The notes: generated by a model from the letters alone, not told the origin. Positions 34,360 to 46,521 are shown, counted from the stretch's first letter. The stretch is 64,000 nt of DNA from Ottelia alismoides (GCA_037367405.1 JAZKJV010010627.1:310001-374000); one strand, 5' to 3'. A program made the numbers and translations.

Positions 34360-35248
34360 TAACACTATGTATTGTGTATAGCTTTATTATAAATGAAATA
34401 ACGTTCATTCTCTTTAAAGTTGTTGTGCTTTCAGTCCTCTTTAAGGTTGTTATGCCTACATTTCAAGTCTCGAGGACGCGACTTCCTTTAAGGTTGTTAT
34501 AATAGTAAAATCTTGAACCTGGCCTCTCTCGGATCCTATATCATAAGATCCAGCTCGTTAAGAGGAAACCAACTGAATTTGTTTCGTATGAATCAGACTT
34601 CTTTGGAATTATTATGATTTTCGGAAGAAAGATGAGTAGGGAGGTTTAAGATGTCATTAACCATGATGATTGCCATTAAGACTAATTAAATATGATTAAA
34701 GAAACTAATGACAGGTTGAGGACCGCTAATGACCATTAGCAAATATTAATCAAAGATCAAAAAAAGTTAAGCGCATGTCACAAAAGTTAAATCGTGATTA
34801 GTGGAAGTTAATTATGATTAACGTTAATTAAGAGTCATTAGCGAATATAGAACCTTCTAAAAAATTCTAACTTAAGCCTTAAGTTTCATATAAGCTTTGG
34901 CCAAAATCATGGTCCAAAACCATGGACTGCTAACCGCGGTTAAAGGTTAAACCATGGTTTACTAACCATGGTTAATAGCTTTCTGAAGCCTATAAATAGC
35001 CCCCCAACATTCATTCTCTACGATTTCTACTATCACCACTACCCCGAGGGCTAGGGTCGAGAGGTCGGGAGGAGGTGAGGGAGGTAGGGAAGGAGCAATA
35101 GCGAAGCACTGTCGGGAGAACTAGGAGGAGGATGACGGTACCATCCTCTGTTAGTTGCCTTAGTAGATAAGTAGCTCCAACTTGAGCTAGGTTCTCGATT
35201 CATCTTCCTTTCCAATTCATTTTCTATTATTGTTCGAGGAGGAATCTA
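34360..35248 (+). other. Chromovirus 3' untranslated region
   Basis: Between the integrase stop and the LTR. It contains a repeated 'tctttaaggttgtt' string (34410-34500) and 'tctcgaggacgcgacttccttt' (34469), a decayed form of the string that usually precedes gypsy LTRs. Near 34910-34975 the motif ACCATGG/CCATGGTT recurs four times ('ccaaaaccatgg', 'aaccatggttt'). Confidence 0.6.
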
Positions 35249-35560
35249 TGTAATACCCTACTTAGGTGCGAGCAACTATGCACGTTAGTGAACCTTGTGA
35301 TTCGTCAAACCTTCACTCACCTAAGACACGTGGTGTCTACCGATTCTCCACCGCTTATAGTTTTATTATATTCTTTGGATTCCACTTTTATACATGTTTT
35401 GAGGGAAAAATCTGTGTAACACCCTACTTAGGTACGGGCGGCTATGCACGTCGGTGAACCATGTGATTCGTCACACCTTCACTCACCTAAGACGCGTGGT
35501 GTCTACTGATTCTCCATCACTTGTAGTTTGACTATATTCTTTCGGTTTCACTGTTGTTTT
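35240..35560 (+). repeat. 166-bp tandem duplication at the LTR start
   Basis: The segment from TGTAATACCCTACTTAGG (35249) recurs as TGTAACACCCTACTTAGG (35415) and continues in register through 'cacctaagacrcgtggtgtctac'. The LTR terminus itself is therefore doubled. Confidence 0.88.
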
Positions 35561-35604
35561 CCTCTAGGTGATTTTATAGAGGAAACTCTTTCTATTTTTC
35601 TTTT

Positions 35605-35735
35605 GAAATATGTCCTGGTATAAGGAAAAACTCTACCGAAATTTTCCTAGAAATATGTCCCAATATAAAGGGAAACTCTATCGAAATTTTCCTAGAAATA
35701 TCACCCCATATAAGGGGAAGCTCTACTAAAATTTT
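35605..35735 (+). repeat. Three 45-bp tandem units
   Basis: GAAATATGTCC / GAAATATGTCC / GAAATATCACC at 35605, 35650 and 35695, each followed by a 'ataarggraaactctaycgaaattttcctag' type body. Confidence 0.88.
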
Positions 35736-35744
35736 GAGAGAAAA

Positions 35745-35842
35745 TATGTTCTTTGTGTTCTTCTTGTTTTTCGTGTGTTCTTCGTGTTCTTTATGTTCTT
35801 GGTTTGTTCTTTGCGTTCTTGGCACGTTCTTAGTGTTCTTGA
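35745..35842 (+). repeat. Degenerate GTTCTT array
   Basis: About ten units of GTTCTT plus 2-8 variable bases (tgtgttcttcttg, cgtgttcttt, ggcacgttcttag). Probably unequal slippage. Confidence 0.8.
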
Positions 35843-37277
35843 CGAAAATGAAATTCGATCATTTCAAGAGACGTAAATCATCCTTTCTAAAAACATATCA
35901 CAATAAAAGCATTGCATATGCGAGAGAGAGAGCTCGATTAAATAACGAAATCATTCCTTTTGTTGTTGGGTTTTCATATGGGATCATTGATACTCCTGAT
36001 TTTATGTTCTTCGCTACGAAGTACCCTAATGTGGCTATTTTTTGAGAAAATATGAAAAGTTGCTTTGTGATTTCCACTAAAATAATGACCAAGCATCGAA
36101 TAGATGTAGTGGCTTGGAAAGTTAGGGAATAAAATAAGTACAAATATGAGTATATATACATATGAATTAATATATATGTGAGTCAATACTCAATGTTGGT
36201 GAATATGCAATTCAAAGGCTTAACGGAAGAATCACATCGTGGGAATTGATGTATCATTTTGGATCTTGAAAAGGATCGTGTGTTACATTAAGAATGATTG
36301 GAAGTAGAACTACAGGTCGAGCATGCAACCTATAGGTTTGTCAAAAGAGCATCCGTATTGGCTGGCCAAACCTAGGTGGTACACAGTTGCCCGAATATGT
36401 TGAGCATATGAAATAAATTATTTGCAACGCGTGATACTCAGCTGCCATTAAACAGATTGACTGACTGAAGATGTGGTTGTGCCATGTGGAGGCACAAGTG
36501 TTGGATAGAGGCTAGGTCAAGATAACATGTATTAAAAGTCTCTAGTATATGTGATTAAAGATTAGCTCGTGGTTTTAAAGCTACCGGCTCCTCGAGGATG
36601 GTGTGCTTCTTTGTTTGTCAGGCTGAGGGTTTAAAACCCTGTATAATAAAACAAAAGAAAATTGTCATGGTAGCATTGGAGGATTGGTTGAGGCGACGTG
36701 TGGCAGCATAAGCTCGCCATATCAACGAAATCTCCAATCCCGAAGTATCCACAGCTTCGGAATCCATGAATGGTGAGGTTTTACCTAGACTAATCCCTGA
36801 CATGGAATAGAAGGAATAGGACTTAAACTAATGAGAAGAAGAAACTTTCTGGTATAGTAAGTTCTTCTAAACTACACTACATGTTTACTTTTCTCTTCTT
36901 CGTTACTTAGCACTCGCTAATCTTCATCCTATGATTTATGAAAACCCAACAGGTGGCGGTAAGCCATTGCAAGGACTTTAATAATCCAGTCAGCTAACAT
37001 AACAGTCATCAAGCCAACACAGTAGTTTTCTCTCTATAAGTTAGTTGGTAATCTTTTTGTGTACCTCCTTTCCTGCTAATGTACATGTAAATGGTTATAG
37101 TAGGACAATAAATCATGTAAATTTTATTTTGTGAATGGAAAAGTATTAAATACTTCTTTCTGAGGATTTTAATTGTAGTCTGTTTCTGAATATTAGTTAC
37201 GATTGCTAAATAAATTATTGATGAGTAATTAGATCCGGATATGGGAGGATCTAACGGTCCAGAATTGGGGCCGTGAC

Positions 37278-37578
37278 ATAAGTAGTTACCAATCCTACTA
37301 TGTAGATCAACATTGGAATGCAGTGAAGAACATATTTAAGTATCTAAGACAGACACAAGATTACATCTAGGTCTGTCGAGATGGTAATCTCCAAGTCTTA
37401 GGATACATAGATTCAGACTTCCAATCTGATGTAGATGGCCGTAAGTCAACTTTAGGGATTGTGTTCTTGTTGAACAATGGTATTGTGAGCTGAAGAAGCA
37501 ATAAGTAGGACACTATGGTCGATTCAACAAACAGAAGCTGAATACATTACTGCATCAGATGATGCAAAATAGGCGGTG
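37278..37578 (+). pseudogene. Second copia copy: RNase H, first part
   Basis: Plus strand. Reads SSYQS...QHWNAVKNIFKYLRQTQDYI, then LQVLGY, DSDFQSD, GRKST and IVFLLNNG, closely matching the RNase H region of the copia at 13431-14351. Stops near 37366, 37490 and 37570 plus frame changes make it dead. LARD 2 interrupts it at 37584. Reading resumes at 46739 with FHKFILELG. Confidence 0.88.
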
Positions 37579-37583
37579 TGGTT
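37579..37583. repeat. Target site duplication TGGTT (left; right copy 46739-46743)
   Basis: Exact 5-bp repeat at both edges of LARD 2. The RNase H reading joins across it. Confidence 0.95.
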
Positions 37584-38718
37584 TGACGATCCGCAAAATC
37601 GGCCCTTTAAAAGTGTTGTTTTAATACTTGATAATGTCATCGTAGTCGGGCCGAATCGGGTTCATCAAAGACCATCTAATTTAGATATAGCAATCAAAAT
37701 CGGATGGTCGTATTTATTTTACTTGGCAAGAAACCAAGGTCGAACTCAGAGACACGAGCCTCTCTCGTATTATCTAGATTTTTATCTATTAACTAAGTGT
37801 TAAATTAAAGAAGCATAGGTCAAATTATGCAAGAAGACACAACAATGCATTAAAACAAAAGTAAGCATGCATTTTTTATTTTTTTTATTTTATTTTATCA
37901 TGCGAGTAAATGCAATGAGATGCAATGAAAATATACCCTAGGTCAGAATAAATATGGTGAGCACAATTAACAAAAATCGATTTCAGGTTCAATTAAGAAA
38001 TCAAGCTTGATGGACAAGTTAAATGAGGCATAAGCTTAAGCATTGAGGGACACATGGCTTTTAAAATAATACAACGGAAATTTTGAGTCCAAAATAACAA
38101 TTGAGCATGCCATTAGAAAGTCATCAAACACGCTTTAAAATGAAACTGAAATCAACTCAATTGGAATTACGGTGCTCAAGATATGCATGAAGGAATGCAA
38201 GGGCATAACTGAAAGAAAACATAAAAAGATAACTAGAAACAGGTCCTTGGGAGGGACTAAAATGCAATAAAAATAAGGTGTGAGGCCTTCCCTATAAAAA
38301 TCCCACACGCGCGTGGGTATATTTGCAATTATTAAAACCCGCAAGGGCCAAGGTGCAAATATCCCCAGGCGTGCGTGATGCTGCACGTGACAGGGACCTG
38401 TCTGCAAATTGGAGAACTTCTGAGGCCCTCTGTGTAAATTGCCCAGAATAGCACGTGCAATGCACGCGCCATCCAGGCTCGGGTAAACGCTTGGGCTCGG
38501 CAGAGGTTCGGCGCTGGTTCGGCTAGGCTCGGACAGTTCGAAGCTCCATGCAGGTTCGGCGTAGGCTCGAGAGAGGCTTGGATCCCCCAAGCCTTAGCTA
38601 TGGCACCACGGCTCGGATGTTATCTGAAGTTGACACGTGGCCACTCGTTCACCGTTGGATCCTGAGGATTCAATGGCAGCTGGAGAAGGCGCTCATGGAC
38701 TACGTGGACGCTCCTGGA

Positions 38719-38755
38719 CCGTTGGATGATCCCCTAGAGAGGGTCATCCAACGGA
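38719..38755. repeat. Hairpin CCGTTGGATGA with bulge
   Basis: CCGTTGGATGATCCC faces GGGTCATCCAACGG around a short loop, with one bulged base. The partner LTR has the same at about 44885. Confidence 0.85.
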
Positions 38756-39561
38756 GCCTGTGCTTCCTTCTTCATCGTCAGATGGCGGCGGAAACCGAGC
38801 TCCGGCGAAGGAGCTCCAGCTCCGCCACTCCGTCTCGGGCAAGTTGGACCTCCCCGAAGCTCCATGGACGGTCGTCGAAGTAGATGGGAGCTCGGGGAAG
38901 GTTCAGGAGCTTCTGGAACAGTTCGTCGGAGCTCTGGTGATGGCTGCATGGTCGGTGAAGTTGGCTCCGACAGAGCTCCGTCCATTGCGAGTGTTGAAGA
39001 CCTGCATCGTTAGTAATGCATAGCCGAAGCAAAGGATGCATGTGTGCATGAGTGGAATGAAAGCTCATGTGGGGCGGAGAACGCAGGAGCTCGGAGCTCC
39101 TCTGCCGTGGAAGGCGGAGGAGATGGGTCGAGTGTGATCTGAGGTATGGAGGACACGGATAGGAGTCGGAGATGAGCGCGTGAAAGGGAGAGTGTTGGCG
39201 AAGCTCAAGGAGTGGTTAATGGAGCATGGGGGTGCGTGTAAGGAGCTAATAAAATCAATGCAATTGAAGAAAAATGCAAAGGGAGATCAGAGAGGTACTT
39301 ACCTGAGGTTGGGCGGAGAGGGAGCCTGGGCTGGGCATCGCGGAGGATGCTCGGGTCTTCGCACGTGTTGGACGGCCATCCCAGCGAGCTCGGGCGGGGC
39401 TTAAGCCACCGCATCGCCGCCATAGAGGTCAGCGGGTCTCACCGGGGGCACTGGTCGTCGTCGCTCGATCCAGCCACCTCCCCCTATCACCGGGAGGTGG
39501 TGGAGGGTTGGGCCATACCCCACGTAAAGGTGGACGACCGCTATCGGAGGAGGGGGCGGAG

Positions 39562-39569
39562 TATTTAAA
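39562..39569 (-). promoter_or_regulatory. Putative LTR TATA box (LARD 2, 3' LTR)
   Basis: TATTTAAA in GGAGTATTTAAAGGGTGG context, identical at 45727. Confidence 0.55.
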
Positions 39570-40147
39570 GGGTGGTTGACGGCAATTGGTGAGCTAAAGT
39601 CGCAGATTGCGGAGGAGATATGGAGAGAGGGGGAGGACGACGAGGTTAGAGTGATGGCTCGCGAGGATCGTGGAAGATAAACGAACGTGGTGAGGCGTTT
39701 AGCGAGGGAATAGGTAGTCGGAGGAGATGGAGAGAAATGGAAGGGCAGAAGGGTTCTGCGAGGTGGATATCGTGGGGAGAGAGGGGTGTCGTGAGGTTGA
39801 CGATGAAGCTCAGCCGTTGGATCTAGAGATCCAACGACTGATGATTGGGTGTGAAAGAACAGATGTGATGAGATCTGAGGCGAAGTGATTGAAGCATCAG
39901 GAAGTCACCACGTGTCGTGGTGAGGTAGTGCGTGCTAGCGGACGGTTGTGATGCGAAGAAGGCATTGATTGAAGGGCTCAGATGCGATGTTGGAAGCAGC
40001 GGTTGTAATGGATGGATGAAGGCGCAATTGGATGGCGCTCAATACGCCACGTGGCAGGCTATGGGCTTGGTGCTGACGTGCGGTGCAGATGAGAGGCGAG
40101 GGTAGATTAGATGGTGGATGGTAAAGAGTATGTGTGGAGCTCATCTA

Positions 40148-40176
40148 GCCGTTGGATCAAGAAAAGATCCAACGGC
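40148..40176. repeat. Hairpin GCCGTTGGATC, 11-bp stem
   Basis: Perfect 11-bp stem with a 7-nt loop. Another, CGTTGGATCT/AGATCCAACG, lies at 39815-39836. Confidence 0.9.
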
Positions 40177-40311
40177 CCTGGGTGATTGCGAAAGAGGCAA
40201 AGAGGTCGGGCCACGTAGCTTCACCAGAACGGGCCACGTGGCCCAATCAGTTTATTCTGAGAGGGAAATTGAGATATGAGGGTCAAATTGGCCGAATTTG
40301 AGAAAACTCAA

Positions 40312-40356
40312 AACATGAAAGTTGTAGATCTCGATGAGATCTATAAGTTTCATGTT
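40312..40356. repeat. Conserved 45-nt LTR hairpin (LARD 2, 3' LTR)
   Basis: AACATGAAAGTTGTAGATCTC with GAGATCTATAAGTTTCATGTT, one mismatch in the stem. Identical copy at 46477-46521. Confidence 0.88.
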
Positions 40357-40573
40357 GACCAAAAATAGAGATGAGATCATCTAAAGTCATAAAATATTTT
40401 TGAGGGTATTTTTAAGGTTAAAAATACCACAAATTTTAGTTTTGCCATTTTTTGTGATTTTTAATTTATTCAAGACTCTAATAATTACAGGACTTTGTCT
40501 AGTTTTTATTGACACAAATTTAAGCAAGGTGGTTAATAATGGGAAATTATGATGATGAAATTGGGTTTCATCA

Positions 40574-43500
40574 CCCCCTATTCTTAAACTATGCTCGTCC
40601 CCGAGCATCAAAGGGAATGATTAAGCTGGATTAACCCCCTTGTGCAAGTGAGTACAGGATCCAATCTGTTCAAGTCTACTCAACTTTAGAGGTCCAAAAT
40701 TCGAGAATTCAACCCAGCCTTAGTCAAGAGGCACCCAATTCCTCTAATTCTCCAAACTCTATCTGATGTACATATATACTAAGGATATGAAATTTAGTGT
40801 TGATTGTGTTTCCAAGAGTAGAGTCAAATCGTCACCCAAAGTCTTAGTCCAAGAAATTCTCCTAAGGACCCAATCCTCAACACTAGGGAATAAACCAAGT
40901 CTTGTGTTCAGTCCATTGTCTCTTTAGTTGTCAGACTTAGAAAATGTAGATGAAAGGCCAGTAGTGGAGGGCATGGGATTGTGTTATTTCTTCTCTCCCT
41001 CTCATTGGAACAAGGATTCTCTCTAGTGCCTTTTTACGCAACACATTTTTTTGGTGTTGATCAGTGCGTCCGTCAAGAGAAGTTGGAGCCGTCTGCACTT
41101 GTTTTCCTGGGAATACACTGGGGTGTGTCTCTTTTGAGTACCTATCGTACCTTCGACACCCAGACTTGTAGCATGTACAATGCAGAGCCCTTTTTTGGTG
41201 CAAGCCCGACTCCTGGTCCTAATAGCGGTGGTCCAAGTGGACACTTTGAAATGGTTGGGAGCGCTCGCCTTTGGTGGAAGCTCTTTGATATGTAACTTTG
41301 TGGAATGAGAGCTTTTCTTTGATATTTCTTTGATTTGTAGTATTTTTGGCTAGTTCCACTGCTTTTACCAAGAGTTGGCGCACACTGATCAACATTTTTT
41401 TATTTAATCACACCCTGGCACTTAGGTCAATGTCAAGATATTAGTATAAGAATCAAGTTCTCATACTGACTAAGATTGCTGACACTCAGGTTTCATGAAG
41501 CTTTCAAAGATCTTATCCCATCCTCGAGCATCATTAGATCAAGTCCAGACTCGAATCCCTCATCCCAATCCCTTAAGTCAAGAGTCAACTCATCTCATCG
41601 AAACCGCAGTCGTGCATGTGATGTGCTGATCATATTCTTATTGTCTGAGACTAAGCATGGAATATAGCATGCAAATCTAGAAATCTAGGGAAATGCAGAT
41701 GATTAAGTCTATGACCCTGATGGCTAAGGCTGGCTAACCTAAAATCTCAAAGACCTCATAAAGCTAAGTTTCCTTAACATTTCAGATCCTGGGTGGAAGT
41801 GTGAAAGTAGAGGATTAATCTAACTCCTTCATTCAGAATTTTTTCCTTTTTTTCTTTTTTTTCTTTTCTTTTCTTTTCTTTTTTTTGAGACTTCAAGAGA
41901 TATTAGGACTGCCTAAACTCAATTAAGCATCTGCATTCAGCCAGTATGGATGTAAGTACAGGCCGAAGCCCATTGTTTGAGGACGGGGCCTTACGTGATG
42001 TCCTCTAAACCATCCAATCTGCTAAGGGCGAACCCTCACTGAACGTGGCTACTTAATTGAGCTTAGAAGTCACTAATGGATCCTAAAGGATTTTTGGATT
42101 TTTCTCATTTTTATGGATTTTAATAGAATGTTAGAACACTAGTTAGACTCAACTTTCCTTGAAAAGAGAAAAAAATTTCAAAACCATGTCACACAAATAA
42201 AGAATTTTCAAAACATTTTCAAAAGATTTTTCAAAACAAGAAAAACTCATTTTTCAACTCATTTTCGAAAATAATTTTTATAAAAATAGTGTAACAAAAT
42301 ATAGAAAAGCCGTGAAAAACCTTTGAGTCCTCTTAGTTCGAAGGATTTTACCTTAGCCAAAAAGTTTTAAATTTTTCAAAATTTTCAAATTATAGCTAAA
42401 GTAAGTATACTGAATATACGGTATACCACCCTATACTTAAACTTTGTTATGTCCTCATAGCATTAGATGATACAAGTACATAGGTCCATTTAAATATAAA
42501 GGAATATACGAGGGCTAAGAGGGGCTCCCCCTATACCTAGGTTAGAAATAACCTAAGTATAAAGGCAAGGAAAGGAGAGTAGAGAAAGTCACGGGGACTC
42601 GGGTCCCCCCTATACTTAGGCTGAGAGTAGCCTAAGTATAAAGATGGAGATTTGATGTTGGGAGAGACCCAAGGTGAATGAAGAAGAAGGATGGATTTAC
42701 AAGTGATCGGATGAATCTACGGAGATAAATGGAGTGTTTAAGGATCTGGGGAGTGTATCGAAGCAAACATGGCTCAATCAAGTAAGCAAGACCCTCAATT
42801 TCACCAACTCACACATGAAACCAACCGAGGTTGGTTTATTATCTTGTCGGTTTTATTGGTGATAAAACATTTGATGTCTACGCAAAGAAAAATGTTAAGT
42901 AAAAATCAATGCGTAAACGAGGGTGTTGCTCTCCCAAAACCAAAATTTTACTCCATTTTAGGTTGACTTGCAATTAACAGTCCCAATTATTTTAGGTTGT
43001 CACTGAATTATGGTGAGCACAAAATCAAGCAATCATCGTCTACCGTTCATTCCCATATTCTGTTTAACCTAGGTGATCAAGCTAGGAAAAGGAAATCGAG
43101 AAACACCATGTATTCGATAAAAACCGCGATCTAGGCTAAGCGAGAAATCATGCAGTGACTTGGCAAAAATACGTAAAAACTTGGGCTGTTTTGAAAACCA
43201 AAATCAATATGTATGCAAGTCGATCAAAAAGACACACCTAACATGCTTCTATTAGCAGTGAGGAATATCTTTTAAATATGGCTAAGTGAAGCGGTGCTAC
43301 GTGCGTCTTTGATTAATAGTGTGTCCTACCTATGAGCAAGCAAATAAAAATCTGAATAAGAAAATAAGCTTGAAGAGCCGTGTGCCTGGTCCTAGGTCGA
43401 CACTCAAGTGGGGACGATCCCCACACAACCACAATCTTTTGATTACAATCACGAGTCTTCGATCGAAGACCGCTGTAAAGGACGATTATTACATGAGATA

Positions 43501-43728
43501 ATGATATGCAAAAATGACATTTTTTTTCTTTCTTCTCGACATGCTCCAAGCAAGCTTCTGCGGCTCCTCGCCTACTTGAACACCAAGGACCCTGCCACAA
43601 AAGCAATGGTTAGATATCAATCGAAAAGAAAAAAATTTATGATGCAAAATAGATCAACAAGGAGACCTATATAAAAGGAACACTTAATTAAATAAACAAA
43701 ATCCCAATAACACAAAAAATGAGCCGTG
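40574..43728 (-). other. Non-coding interior of LARD 2
   Basis: Starts (on +) with the reversed polypurine tract CCCCCTATTCTTAAA (40574-40588) and the string GCTCGTCCCCGAGCATC. A segment at about 40960-41290 aligns in reverse with LARD 1 20590-20930, including CACTTGTTTTCCTGGGAATACAC (41097). A T/C tract lies at 41838-41886, and polypurine-like hairpins at 42426-42640. Near 43595 the minus strand carries the TTTTGTGGCAGGG block. No conserved coding frame. Confidence 0.82.
42420..42645 (-). repeat. Internal polypurine-like hairpins of LARD 2
   Basis: Reversed motifs at 42426, 42526 and 42603. TATACTTAGGCT (42611-42622) and AGCCTAAGTATA (42629-42640) form a perfect 12-bp stem. A second pair near 42532-42561 has one mismatch. 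Confidence 0.9.
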
Positions 43729-43746
43729 TCCCCGGCAATGGCGCCA
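43729..43746 (-). other. tRNA-Asp type primer-binding site of LARD 2
   Basis: TGGCGCCATTGCCGGGGA on the minus strand, two bases from the LTR. 17 of 18 positions match the expected Asp site; the one change differs from that in LARD 1. Confidence 0.9.
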
Positions 43747-45726
43747 TTTGACGATCCGTGAAATCGACCCTTTAAAAGTGTTGTTTTAACACTTGATAAT
43801 GTCATCACCGTCGGGCCGAATCGGGCTCATCAAAGACCATCTAATTTAGATATAGCAATCAAAATCAGATGGTCATATTTATTTTACTTGGCAAGAAACC
43901 AAGGCCGAACTCAGAGACACGAGCCTCTCTCGTATTATCTAGATTTTTATCTATTAACTAAGTGTTGAATTAAAGAAGCATAGGTCAAATTATGCAAGAA
44001 GACACAACAATGCATTAAAACAAAGTAAGCATGCATTTTTTTAATTTTTTAAATTTTATTTTATCATACGAGTAAATTCAATGAGATGCAATGAAAATAT
44101 ACCCTAGGTCAGAATAAATATGGCAAGCACAATTAACAAAAATCGATTTCAGGTTCAATTAAGAAATCAAGCTTGATGGACAAGTTAAACGAGGCATAAG
44201 CTTAAGCACTGAGGGACACATGGCTTTTAAAATAATACAATGAAAATTTTGAGTCCAAAATAACAATTGAGATGCCATTAGAAAGTTCATTAAACAAGCT
44301 TTAAAATGAAACTGAAATCAACTCAATTGGAATTACGGTGCTCAAGAAATGCATGAAGGAACGCAAGGGCATAACTGAAAGAAAACATAAAAAGATAACT
44401 ACAAATAGGTCCCTGGGAGGGACTAAAATGCAATAAAAATAAGGTGTGGGGCCTTCCCTATAAAAATCCTACACGCGCGGGGGTATATTCGCAATTATTA
44501 AAACCCGCAAGGGCCAAGGTGCAAATATCCCCAGGCGCGCGTGATGCTGCACGTGACAGGGACCTGTCTGCAAATTGGAGAACTTCTGAGGCCCTCTGTG
44601 TAAATTGCCCAGAATAGCACGTGCAATGCACGCGCCATCCAGGCTCGGGTGAACGCTTGGGCTCGGCAGAGATTCGGCGCTGGTTTGGCTAGGCTCGGAC
44701 AGTTCGAGGCTCCATGCAGGTTCGGCGTAGGCTCAGGAGAGGCTCGGATCCCCCAAGCCTTAGCTATGGCGCCATGACTCAGATGTTATCTGAAGTTGAC
44801 GCGTGGTCACTCGTTCACCGTTGGATCCCGAGGATCCAATGGTAGCTGGAGAAGGCGCTCAAGGACTACATGGACGCTCCTGGACCGTTGGATGATCCCC
44901 TAGAGAGGGTCATCCAACGGAGCATGTGCTTCCTTCTTCATCGTCAGCTAGCGGCAGAAATCGAGCTCCGGCGAAGGAGCTCCAGCTCCACCACTCCATC
45001 TCGGGCAAGTTGGACCTCCCTGGAGCTCCATGGACGGTCGTCGAAGTAAATGGGAGCTCAGGGAAGGTCCAGGAGCTTCTGGAACAGTTCGTCGGAGCTC
45101 TGGTGATGGCTGCATGGTCGGCGAAGTTGGCTCCGATGGAGCTCGAGCCATTGCGAGTGTTGAAAACCTGCATCGTTAGTAACGCATAGCCGAAGCAAAG
45201 GATGCATGTGTGCATGATTGGAATGAAAGCTCGTGTGCGGCGGAGAACGTGGGAGCTCGGAGCTCCTCCGTCGTGGAAGGCGGAGGAGATGGGTCGAGTG
45301 TGATCTGAGGTATGGAGGACAGGGATAGGAGTCGGAGATGACCGCGTGAAAGGGAGAGTGTTGGCGAAGCTCAAGGAGTGGTTAATGGAGCATGGGGGTG
45401 CGTGTAAGGAGCTAATAAAATCAATGCAATTGAAGAAAAATGCAAAAGGAGATCGGAGAGGTGCTTACCTGAGGTTGGGCAGAGCGGGAGCCTGGGCTGG
45501 GCATTAGGGAGTATGCCCGGGACTTCGCACGTGCTGGACGGCCATCCCAGCGAGCTCGGGCGGGGCTTGAGCCACCGCATTGCCGCCATGGAGGTCGGCG
45601 GGTCTCACCGGGGGTACTGGTCGTCGTCGCTCGATCCAGCCACCTCCCCCTATCACCGGGAGGTGGTGGAGGGCTGGGCCATGCCCCGCGTAAAGGTGGA
45701 CGACCGCTATCGGAGGAGGGGCGGAG

Positions 45727-45734
45727 TATTTAAA
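45727..45734 (-). promoter_or_regulatory. Putative LTR TATA box (LARD 2, 5' LTR)
   Basis: TATTTAAA, same context as 39562. On the minus strand it would start RNA near 45700 that runs through the LARD interior. Confidence 0.55.
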
Positions 45735-46476
45735 GGGTGGTTGACGGCAGTTGGTGAGCTGAAGTCGCAGATTGCGGAGGAGATATGGAGCGAGTGGGAG
45801 GACGACGAGGTTAGAGTGATGGCTCACGAGGATCGTGGAAGATGGAGGAACGTAGTGAGGCATTTAGCGAGCGAATAGGTAGTCGGACGAGATGGAGAGA
45901 AATGGAAGGGCGGAAGGGTTCTACGAGGTGGAGATCGTGGGGAGAGAGGGGCGTCGTGAGGTTGATGATGAAGCTCAGCCGTTGGATCTGGAGATTTAAC
46001 GGTTGACGATTTGGCGTGAAAGAACGGATGTGATGAGATCTGAGGCGAAGTGATCTAAGCGTCAGGAAGTCGCCACCTATCGTGGTGAGGTGTTGCGTGC
46101 TAGCGGACGGTTTTGATGCGAAGAAGGCGCTGATTGAAGGGCTCAGATGCGATGTTGGAAGCAGCGGATGTGATGTATGGATGAAGGCACAATCGGATGG
46201 CGCTCAATGCGCCACGTGACAGGCTATGGGCTTGGCGCTGACGTGCGGTGCAGATGAGAGGCGAGGGTAGATCAGACGGTGGATGGTAAAGGGTATGCAT
46301 GGAGCTCATCTAGTCGCTGGATCAAGAAGAGATCCAACGGCCCTGGGTGATTGCGGAAGAGGCAAAGAGGCCGGGCTACGTGGCTTCACCAGAACGGGCC
46401 ACGTCGCCCAATCAGTTTATTCTGAGAGGGAAATTGAGATATGAGGGTCAAATTGGCCGAATTTGAGAAAACTCAA

Positions 46477-46521
46477 AACATGAAAGTTGTAGATCTCGAT
46501 GAGATCTATAAGTTTCATGTT
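46477..46521. repeat. Conserved 45-nt LTR hairpin (LARD 2, 5' LTR)
   Basis: Same as 40312-40356. Confidence 0.88.

Larger units (their letters stand above)
35249..37277 (+). repeat. 3' LTR of the chromovirus
   Basis: Begins TGTAATACCC and ends GGGGCCGTGACA, typical of Tekay/Del-like LTRs, about 2.03 kb. The 5' part carries a 166-bp tandem duplication, 45-bp repeats and a GTTCTT array. What follows at 37278 is copia RNase H sequence, so it appears inserted in the second copia copy. Its own 5' half is outside the window or lost, so the target duplication cannot be tested. Confidence 0.7.
37584..40573 (-). repeat. 3' LTR of LARD 2
   Basis: From the left: TGACGATCC edge, AT-rich block, 'gggactaaaatgcaat' (38261), CACGTG sites, GC-rich hairpin-rich half (38460-40250), TATTTAAA box (39562), the 45-nt hairpin (40312-40356), terminal palindrome (40553-40573). 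Open frames 38135-39568 have counterparts in the other LTR and no recognisable domain. Confidence 0.95.

Noticed and set aside
35605..35735. CRISPR-like array
   Set aside because: Repeat units run into each other with no unique spacers, and the setting is a plant LTR.
38548..39568. Open frames conserved between the LTRs of LARD 2 (partners at 44926-45878)
   Set aside because: Same reason: LTR duplication. Start and stop positions differ between the two copies and no protein family is recognisable.
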